A stretch of 20,685 bases of DNA, taken from contig DKTR01000133.1 in NCBI GenBank assembly GCA_002473385.1, positions 1-20,685 on the forward strand. Direction: 5' to 3'. Positions 8,436-13,631 of the stretch are shown here, piece by piece; within the stretch, counting starts at the first letter, position 1; each line of letters begins with the position of its first letter. The position numbers and the translations under genes were made by a program. The stretch comes from Lachnospiraceae bacterium UBA7225. GTDB taxonomy: Bacteria; Bacillota; Clostridia; Lachnospirales; Lachnospiraceae. Under the pieces are notes generated by a model. It was not told where the DNA came from and made no database searches. It was given only the letters and a program-made list of their open reading frames with translations.

Positions 8436-8469
8436 ATTCCAATATTGTCTGGAATTGTTCCATTTGTTC
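8436..8469. promoter_or_regulatory. Candidate operator: clustered repeats upstream of the agrD promoter
   Basis: This lies in the 306-bp gene-free interval 8251-8556. It holds a perfect inverted repeat ATTCCA (8436-8441) / TGGAAT (8450-8455) with an 8-base spacer; a second, overlapping inverted repeat TGGAA (8450-8454) / TTCCA (8458-8462); and three direct copies of a TTGTYY element at 8445-8450, 8455-8460 and 8464-8469, about one helical turn apart. The cluster ends 8 bases before a weak -35 box, the usual place for a LytTR activator such as AgrA to bind. It could equally be the XRE protein's operator. Binding is inferred; the repeats are directly visible. Confidence 0.5.
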
Positions 8470-8477
8470 AAAATAGG

Positions 8478-8506
8478 TCGAATATCTGCTTGAAGTAGGA
8501 TATGAT
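8478..8506 (+). promoter_or_regulatory. Candidate agrD promoter with weak -35
   Basis: TATGAT at 8501-8506 matches the -10 consensus at five of six positions. Exactly 17 bases upstream, TCGAAT at 8478-8483 matches the -35 consensus at only about three positions. A start near 8513 would give a leader of about 44 bases to the agrD ATG. A good -10 with a poor -35 and repeats immediately upstream is the arrangement expected for an activator-dependent promoter. No other obvious promoter appears between here and 8556. Confidence 0.5.
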
Positions 8507-8556
8507 AAATGATGTGAAAAGCAATGACAATTTTTTAGGGAAGGAGCGTTGACATT

Positions 8557-8706
8557 ATGAAGAAACAGGTAACGAAATCAATGGCAAAAGGGATAAAAGC
8601 AGCACTAGATATTGTGCTGCGGACAGAAGCAAACTCAGCTTCATGTGGGCTTATGTATCAGCCGCGGGCACCGAAAGAATTAATGAAGTACAGGAGAAAG
8701 AGGTAG
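8557..8706 (+). CDS. agrD: AgrD-like cyclic lactone autoinducer precursor
   Basis: 49 residues, ATG at 8557 with AAGGAG at 8541-8546. The three-part AgrD layout is clear. Residues 1 to about 22 form an amphipathic basic helix (M-K-K-Q-V-T-K-S-M-A-K-G-I-K-A-A-L) for membrane attachment. The signal core follows: A-N-S-A-S-C-G-L-M-Y. Then comes the recognition tail Q-P-R-A-P-K-E-L, which matches the conserved P-x-x-P-x-x-L signature cut by AgrB. By analogy with known family members, the mature peptide would carry a five-residue thiolactone ring from Cys30 to Tyr34 (C-G-L-M-Y) plus a short N-terminal tail of unknown length. The C-terminus (K-Y-R-R-K-R) is strongly basic, whereas staphylococcal AgrD tails are acidic. 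The stop TAG shares its last base with the GTG start of the processing gene. Ring size is inferred from the family. Confidence 0.9.
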   Translation: MKKQVTKSMAKGIKAALDIVLRTEANSASCGLMYQPRAPKELMKYRRKR

Positions 8707-9305
8707 TGGAAAAAGGTACAGAGACAGTAGTTGACTGGATGATACGGTGTAATGTGATAGGTGATACAGACAGGGAGCTGTACAGATATGCGTTACACAG
8801 CTTATTGCTGCTGGTATTGCCATTAATACTGGCAAGCTGTATCGGGTTTTGCATGGGAAACGTAAAGCAGGGGATTATGCTCATTTTACCATTCATGGTT
8901 ATAAGAAAATTTAGCGGTGGCTATCATGCAAAAAATCTATGGGTTTGCTTATCTGGATCCGGTTTACTGCTGTTTTTGTGCATCATGCTGTCGTTGTATG
9001 TAGAATGCGACTGGAAGCTGGCAACAGCCACGGCGGTTGCATCTGTAAGCCTGATTGTTTTTAGCCCGATAGAGAATGAGAATAGAATACTTGATATGGA
9101 TGAGAAAAGGACTTATAAAAGAATAACGGCTTTGTGTGTGACGTTTTGGGGATTGTTAGATATAGCACTGTACCTTCTGGGGTTCCGCATCTATACAGTA
9201 TGTTTCTCTGTTGGAATACTATTAACAGCAGGCTTACAGGTTCCCTGTATTGTAAAAGAGTATGTAAAACGACCAAAAAGAGAAAGTAAATGTCGTTTAA
9301 CGTAA
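8706..9305 (+). CDS. agrB: AgrB-like accessory gene regulator peptidase
   Basis: 199-residue integral membrane cysteine protease that cleaves the AgrD C-terminal tail and forms the thiolactone. I chose GTG at 8706: AGGAG at 8692-8696 lies 9 bases upstream, it overlaps the agrD stop by one base (taGTG), and the resulting N-terminus E-K-G-T-E-T-V-V-D-W-M-I-R-C-N-V-I matches the usual AgrB start. An earlier in-frame ATG at 8643 lies inside agrD. Catalytic residues are present with family spacing: His74 in G-G-Y-H-A-K and Cys81 in L-W-V-C-L (seven apart, as His77/Cys84 in S. aureus AgrB). Several hydrophobic segments follow (about 85-105, 110-125, 143-160, 165-180), ending in a basic cytoplasmic tail. 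The gene is translationally coupled to agrD. The next gene starts 119 bp on, with no clear terminator between. Confidence 0.93.
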   Translation: MEKGTETVVDWMIRCNVIGDTDRELYRYALHSLLLLVLPLILASCIGFCMGNVKQGIMLILPFMVIRKFSGGYHAKNLWVCLSGSGLLLFLCIMLSLYVECDWKLATATAVASVSLIVFSPIENENRILDMDEKRTYKRITALCVTFWGLLDIALYLLGFRIYTVCFSVGILLTAGLQVPCIVKEYVKRPKRESKCRLT

Positions 9306-9424
9306 AAAGGGTTGAAAGCGTGATAAAAATAAAGATAATGGAGTTGTCATTGGTTTCACATCTTTAATAGAAGTGCCGGCATTTTGTAAAACTGAAAAAA
9401 TTTAAGAACGAAGGAGAAGGTGTT

Positions 9425-9832
9425 ATGATTAAAAAGAAAATAATGGCATGGGCATGTGTGTTGGTAAGCTGTGTGGTAATGAGTGGAATACCGGTGTCTG
9501 CAGATACGATTTCATATTACTGGCAATTTAACAGTGCTTCAGAAAGACGGGCATCAGGTTCTGGATATAAAGACGACACTGAACAGAACTATTATATCAC
9601 GATAAACCAGGGGAATGTTTCCGATGTCAATATTTTTGGAACAAGAATCAGAAGGCTAAGTGATGATGCTTATATGAGCAGTTATGTATTGCATTATGGG
9701 CTTGAACAGTCACAGCCGTATCCGTATTCATCAATAGCAAATACGTATACCAAATATTGTATGAGAGGACAAAAAGACTCAGCCAGTACAGTAGCCAGTG
9801 CATTGAATGCAGTTGGAAAAGTAACATATTGA
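9425..9832 (+). CDS. Small secreted protein of unknown function
   Basis: 135 residues, ATG at 9425 with AAGGAG at 9411-9416. A classical signal peptide (K-K-K, then hydrophobic A-W-A-C-V-L-V-S-C-V-V-M-S-G) ends in P-V-S-A before Asp27, predicting a 109-residue mature protein. This is rich in Tyr, Ser and Asn, with one cysteine (C112), no enzyme motif and no cell-wall anchor. Notable segments are Y-Y-I-T-I-N-Q-G-N-V-S and I-F-G-T-R-I-R-R-L-S-D. Its size, signal peptide and Ser/Tyr-rich beta-like mature part are reminiscent of DUF2712-type or lactococcin-972-like secreted proteins, which are often beside ABC transporter genes, but I cannot confirm homology. It lies directly after agrB and before a lipoprotein and transporter, so it is the best candidate for the secreted output of the locus. 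Confidence 0.8.
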   Translation: MIKKKIMAWACVLVSCVVMSGIPVSADTISYYWQFNSASERRASGSGYKDDTEQNYYITINQGNVSDVNIFGTRIRRLSDDAYMSSYVLHYGLEQSQPYPYSSIANTYTKYCMRGQKDSASTVASALNAVGKVTY

Positions 9833-9860
9833 TGGAGAATTTCTGCGTAGTTTCATTCAT

Positions 9861-9910
9861 GCCCTGTCAGAATACGTGTTTTATATATAGAATAAACGCT
9901 CTGACAGGGC
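9861..9910. other. Long imperfect intercistronic hairpin
   Basis: GCCCTGTCAGA at 9861-9871 pairs perfectly with TCTGACAGGGC at 9900-9910 (11 bp). The 28-base loop is AT-rich and can extend the stem partly (CGT at 9875-9877 with ACG at 9896-9898). No clear T-run follows on either strand, so it is not a standard terminator. Placed between the secreted-protein and lipoprotein genes, it could act as a partial terminator, an mRNA stabiliser giving more of the upstream transcript, or a processing site. Confidence 0.65.
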
Positions 9911-9968
9911 GAGTTTAGAACACGATACTTTATTTCCATTAATATCCATTAGGGGAGAACGACGAATT

Positions 9969-11141
9969 ATGAAAAGAAAAATATACTTCTCTGTTCTTTT
10001 GCTTTGTACGGCGCTGACAGGCTGTTCTACAAATAGAGAGCAAATAGTAGCGGAAACGATAGCAGCCGGCAAAGCGGGGAACGTAGAAGAAAGCGAAGAG
10101 ACGGGCACGGAAGAAAACGGAGCGGCAGATACAGGACAAAGCGATACTGTAGAGCAGATAGATATTAAAGAAACAATCATGGAGCATGTAACGGCAGACG
10201 CAAGAATGGAAATTCCCCGGAAAACATATGCGGCTTACGGTGCGGAATATAAAACGTTTGACAGAGAAAAAGTTGCCGCGCTTCTGTGGCCGGGGAGCAG
10301 TAAAGAGGAAATTCAGACAAACGAATATGACGGCGGGGTAACAGAAATAACATTTGGGGACGAAAGCATTGGATTCGAAATAGGGTCAATGCGATATATC
10401 AAAAACAACGATATAACATATCTGTCTGCTATTGCCTCTTATGGAGCGGAGGCTGGACTTCTGGAAGAAAAGGATTTAGCGTTTATGCCAGAAGAGCAGG
10501 CAATGCAGGAGGCAGAATCTTTTTTTGCGGAGCTGGACTTAAGTGTGGATTTAGGAGAAAAAAAGATTCTTGCGCTGTCGAAAGAAAATATGTCTGATAT
10601 ACAGGATAGAATGAAAAACGAAGAACATTATAAAAGTTTTTATGAATCGGGAAGATTTCAGGAGCGCACATTTGATGCAGACGACGAAATGTATTACATG
10701 AAATTTGCATTCAGTCTGGACGGTCTGCCTGTACTGGGACCGACGGATCCGGAAGTTGAAATGGTAGGAGGCGTGGATAGCGCGTCGATTGCGTTCCCTA
10801 TGGAAGCCACGGTTTTGCTTTCTGATGCCGGAATATGCAGAATGGATATGTACGGGCTGCCGGGAAAGCTGACGGAAGAATCGGAAAAACAGGAAATGAT
10901 TGGTTTTGACGAAATAAGGGAAGGAATAATAAAGAAATTTGGAGATGTTATTTTAACAGAGGACTATAATCTGTCAGAGATATGGCTGGAATATTTTCCA
11001 CTGATAAAAGCCGGCTCGTCAAAAAAAGAGATAGACTTAATACCGGTATGGTGCTGCGTATTTGATATCGATACGGAAACAGATTTTGAAGTAGATTATG
11101 CGCTCCGGCTGAACGCGTTTACGGGAGAAGAAATATCATGA
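9969..11141 (+). CDS. Lipoprotein of unknown function in ABC transporter operon
   Basis: 390 residues, ATG at 9969 with AGGGGAG at 9951-9957. The signal sequence ends in lipobox L-T-G-C with Cys19 as the lipidated residue, so the protein is anchored on the outer face of the membrane. A Glu-rich, low-complexity linker (about 33-62) leads to a globular domain with no motif I recognise. The C-terminal part, with D-L-I-P-V-W-C-C-V-F-D-I and a final D-Y-A-L-R-L-N-A-F-T-G-E-E-I, resembles the PepSY-like endings seen in many clostridial lipoproteins encoded with ABC permeases. Its stop overlaps the next gene's ATG by four bases (ATGA), so it is made together with the permease. A role as extracytoplasmic partner of the transporter or as a binding/immunity factor is inferred from context. 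Confidence 0.85.
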   Translation: MKRKIYFSVLLLCTALTGCSTNREQIVAETIAAGKAGNVEESEETGTEENGAADTGQSDTVEQIDIKETIMEHVTADARMEIPRKTYAAYGAEYKTFDREKVAALLWPGSSKEEIQTNEYDGGVTEITFGDESIGFEIGSMRYIKNNDITYLSAIASYGAEAGLLEEKDLAFMPEEQAMQEAESFFAELDLSVDLGEKKILALSKENMSDIQDRMKNEEHYKSFYESGRFQERTFDADDEMYYMKFAFSLDGLPVLGPTDPEVEMVGGVDSASIAFPMEATVLLSDAGICRMDMYGLPGKLTEESEKQEMIGFDEIREGIIKKFGDVILTEDYNLSEIWLEYFPLIKAGSSKKEIDLIPVWCCVFDIDTETDFEVDYALRLNAFTGEEIS

Positions 11142-11932
11142 AAAGGATATTTGCGGCTGAAATGAAGCGCACAATAAATGCGGGATGGCTGATAGGAATC
11201 CTGGGAGTTTGTTTTTCCATATGCTTTGATTCCTGGAATGATTTGATAAGAGCTCTGGAGTCACATAGCGGGACGGTACATTATTTTTTCTGGAATTCCG
11301 CATTAGGGGGAGCCTGCAGAACCTTTCTTGTACCGGTGTTCGCGGCGCTCCCCTTTGCCGTCAGTTTTTGCAGGGACTACAAAGAACGTGCGCTTTTGTT
11401 GATTGTTTCCAGAGAAGGAAAGAAAAGCTATTGCACGGTAAAATATATAATAAATGCCTTGTGCGGCGGGCTTGTGGCAGCGATTGCTACAGGGATATTA
11501 CTTTTGTTCCTGTCGTCTCAGTTTCCTATGGCAGAACCCTTATTTCCGGATATTACTGTATCAACCCCGTTTCATGCATGGATAGCTCTGAATCGTCCGC
11601 TTGCGTATGGGCTGATTGAAATGATTTCCGGGTTTTTAAGAGGAATCCTGTGGTCCAGTATTGCGCTGTGCGTCTCTGTATATATATCTGATCCGCTGGT
11701 GGTGCTTGCATCACCGTATTTTATCAGCTTTGTTGTTGTCCAGGCGTATCGTATTTTCGCGCTTGACGAAAGGTATCGTCTGGATCTGCTGCTGACAGGC
11801 TATACGATTATTCATTCCAGTGTGTATACGGTGTTAATCTGCATGACAGCGGTATGCGCAATCGTTGCCCTGCTTGGATTCTGGTTCCGGAAAACAGTCG
11901 TAAGGAGGATGGAGAATGGCATGTATTATTAG
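11138..11932 (+). CDS. ABC transporter membrane subunit (first permease)
   Basis: 264 residues with about six hydrophobic segments, among them 17-32, 62-78, 104-128, 158-180 and 228-248. It starts with a short cytoplasmic stretch M-K-R-I-F-A-A-E-M-K-R, common in ABC-2-type and lantibiotic-immunity (LanE/LanG-like) permeases, and ends in a basic tail. No binding protein or enzyme motif is present. The ATG overlaps the lipoprotein stop (ATGA) and its own end overlaps the second permease gene by 17 bp, so the operon is tightly coupled. With the second permease and the ATPase it would form a heterodimeric transporter. The substrate is unknown; direction is probably export, because the set lacks a typical importer binding protein and the ATPase is of the BcrA/LanF type. 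Confidence 0.8.
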   Translation: MKRIFAAEMKRTINAGWLIGILGVCFSICFDSWNDLIRALESHSGTVHYFFWNSALGGACRTFLVPVFAALPFAVSFCRDYKERALLLIVSREGKKSYCTVKYIINALCGGLVAAIATGILLLFLSSQFPMAEPLFPDITVSTPFHAWIALNRPLAYGLIEMISGFLRGILWSSIALCVSVYISDPLVVLASPYFISFVVVQAYRIFALDERYRLDLLLTGYTIIHSSVYTVLICMTAVCAIVALLGFWFRKTVVRRMENGMYY

Positions 11933-12803
11933 GGCGCTGCGCGTTTCCGGTTATAATTTGAGAAAGACATTTTCATCCATACGGATGCTGGCTGTTTTGC
12001 TTGCAATTGCGTGTTTTATTATTCAAAATATGGCTCCGGTATCGGAATTTTGCGAGCTTGTGGAAATGAAGGCAACCCCATATGCTTTTCCGCATTTAGT
12101 GAATGATTTTGTCTGCCAGCTTGTAATGACTGCGGGAGGGGTTATTCTATTCTGCAATGCCCCGTTTGAGGATGATGGGTACTTTTACATATTGCCGCGG
12201 GCCGGAAGATTTTCGTGGGCGTTGGGACAGGTATTTTATATTGTCGGCGTTTCTTTCCTCTATGTTTTATTTCTGCTTCTGGTTTCTGTATTGCCGCTTG
12301 CCGGTCACATGGAGCTGGGAAGCCAATGGGGAAAAATATGGGGAACGCTGGCAAAAACGGATGCAGGCATTCAGATGGGGCTTATGTTTAAGGTGACGGA
12401 ATATGTAGTCAGCCGCTATAGTCCTGTAACTGCTATGGCAATCAGTGTTTTGCTGGAATGGTGCTGTGTAAGCTGGCTCGGATTAATGGTATACCTGCTG
12501 AATAAGCTTACAGGGAAAGCAGTGGGAACCTGTGCGGGAGCTTTCTGCGTACTGCTTGATATCAGCATTTCAAATGACTGGATGCCGTGGGCAAGATGCG
12601 TTTCTCCGATTACGCTGGCGCAGATAAAAACATATGCGGGAGTTAATCTTGACCACCATATCACATTTCAATATGCAATTGCTTTTTTTGCAATAGGGAT
12701 TCTTGTTTTGGGGGTAGCCGGTATTTTGGTAAATTACAAAGAAAGGACAGAAGGCTGGCTGAAGCGATTGGAGGTAAAATGGAAACAGAAGGGACGATTG
12801 TGA
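11916..12803 (+). CDS. ABC transporter membrane subunit (second permease)
   Basis: 295 residues, ATG at 11916 with AAGGAGG at 11902-11908 lying inside the first permease gene. About six hydrophobic segments are visible: roughly 22-40, 66-84, 100-128, 168-190, 196-216 and 260-285. The loop around 40-65 and the stretch S-N-D-W-M-P-W-A-R-C-V-S-P-I-T-L-A at about 225-241 would be partly exposed. It resembles the first permease in general layout rather than in sequence, so the channel is probably a heterodimer. A basic C-terminus (K-R-L-E-V-K-W-K-Q-K) overlaps the ATPase gene by 25 bp. Family assignment below 'ABC-2-like permease' is not possible from the sequence by eye. Confidence 0.78.
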   Translation: MACIIRALRVSGYNLRKTFSSIRMLAVLLAIACFIIQNMAPVSEFCELVEMKATPYAFPHLVNDFVCQLVMTAGGVILFCNAPFEDDGYFYILPRAGRFSWALGQVFYIVGVSFLYVLFLLLVSVLPLAGHMELGSQWGKIWGTLAKTDAGIQMGLMFKVTEYVVSRYSPVTAMAISVLLEWCCVSWLGLMVYLLNKLTGKAVGTCAGAFCVLLDISISNDWMPWARCVSPITLAQIKTYAGVNLDHHITFQYAIAFFAIGILVLGVAGILVNYKERTEGWLKRLEVKWKQKGRL

Positions 12804-13426
12804 TAGAAAATCTTGTCAGGCAATTTAAAAATCAGGTAGTAGTAAAAAATGTAAACGTCAGATTTTCGAAAGGTCATATTTATGGAATTATCGGAAGAAA
12901 CGGTTCCGGAAAAACGGTTTTGCTGAAATGTATCTGCGGTTTTCTGAAACCCACATCCGGCTCGGTGTCTGTGAATGGCAAAATTGTCGGACAGGATATG
13001 GACTTTCCACAGAAAATGGGATTTATTATCGAAACGCCAGGGTTTCTGACAAATTATTCCGGCTATAAAAATTTAAAATATCTGGCTTCTATACAGCGGA
13101 ATATAGATACACTTGCAATTGAAGAAGCGATGACGATGGTTGGTCTGGATTTTGCTGATAAAAAGCATGTGGGGAAATATTCGCTGGGGATGCGCCAGCG
13201 TTTAGGTATAGCACAGGCAATTATGGAAAAACCGGATATTCTGATCCTGGATGAGCCGATGAACGGGCTTGATAAAAATGGGGTGCAGGAAATGAGAAAT
13301 TTATTCCTGCAGATGAAAGCGGAAGGAAAACTGATCATTCTGACAAGCCATAACCGCGAGGATATCGAGGTATTGTGCGATGAGGTTTATGAAATGGATG
13401 ACGGCGTGTTTACAAAAGTAAGATGA
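12779..13426 (+). CDS. ABC transporter ATPase with E-loop (BcrA/LanF-like)
   Basis: 215 residues, a single nucleotide-binding domain. Walker A G-R-N-G-S-G-K-T is at 39-46, signature S-L-G-M-R at 135-139 (in Y-S-L-G-M-R-Q-R-L-G), Walker B I-L-I-L-D-E-P at 154-160 with catalytic Glu159, D-loop N-G-L-D at 162-165 and H-loop His191 (T-S-H). The Q-loop glutamine is replaced by Glu85 in I-I-E-T-P-G-F. This 'E-loop' is a known mark of lantibiotic-immunity LanF and bacitracin-resistance BcrA ATPases. The start is ATG at 12779 with GGAGG at 12770-12774. It is the last gene of the cassette; the two permeases precede it with overlaps. It would power export or self-protection against a membrane-active compound. 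ATPase identity is certain; the immunity role is inferred. Confidence 0.95.
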   Translation: METEGTIVIENLVRQFKNQVVVKNVNVRFSKGHIYGIIGRNGSGKTVLLKCICGFLKPTSGSVSVNGKIVGQDMDFPQKMGFIIETPGFLTNYSGYKNLKYLASIQRNIDTLAIEEAMTMVGLDFADKKHVGKYSLGMRQRLGIAQAIMEKPDILILDEPMNGLDKNGVQEMRNLFLQMKAEGKLIILTSHNREDIEVLCDEVYEMDDGVFTKVR

Positions 13427-13428
13427 AT

Positions 13429-13455
13429 GTTACTGTGAACGACGTGAACAGTAAC
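13429..13455 (+). other. Hairpin just after the ATPase gene
   Basis: GTTACTGT at 13429-13436 pairs with ACAGTAAC at 13448-13455 (8 bp, loop 11). The loop region also carries a direct repeat GTGAAC (13435-13440 and 13444-13449). No T-run follows, so it would be at best a weak or Rho-assisted terminator for the cassette. It is the only stem-loop I see before the next promoter. Confidence 0.4.
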
Positions 13456-13494
13456 AGATGAAGATGCTGGAGAAGCGGAAGAAACTTTTATGAA

Positions 13495-13523
13495 TTGAAA
13501 CGATAGAAAAAGTGTGTTATCAT
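13495..13523 (+). promoter_or_regulatory. Vegetative promoter for the murE-priA-def-fmt gene group
   Basis: TTGAAA at 13495-13500 (five of six consensus), 17-base spacer, TATCAT at 13518-13523 (five of six), with TG at 13515-13516 giving an extended -10. This is the best promoter match in the window. Transcription would begin near 13530, about 100 bases before murE. The 205-bp interval 13427-13631 contains no gene. Confidence 0.75.
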
Positions 13524-13631
13524 GAACGCATGGGCAACGAACACGAAAAAACGGAAGGTTTGGACGTGGCTGCCCGTGCGTTTGTGATATAAGGGATATG
13601 GACAGTAAATCTAAGAACGGGGAGGACGTTT

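Noticed and set aside
8643..8705. Longer AgrB starting at an ATG inside agrD
   Set aside because: There is no ribosome binding site at 8643, it would overlap agrD by 64 bp, and the added residues do not look like the AgrB N-terminus. The GTG at 8706 has a good site.
9306..9424. Separate promoter for the secreted-protein gene (TTGTCA at 9344)
   Set aside because: The only -10-like sequence downstream (TTTAAT at 9363) is 13 bases away, too close for a standard promoter. Readthrough from the agrD promoter is as likely.
9861..9910. Inverted repeat considered as ends of a miniature transposon
   Set aside because: The whole element would be only 50 bp, there is no target-site duplication at its borders, and no second copy is seen in the window. 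An RNA hairpin is simpler.
13429..13455. Hairpin after the ATPase gene as a strong intrinsic terminator
   Set aside because: The stem is only 8 bp and AT-rich, with no following T-run. It is listed only as a hairpin.
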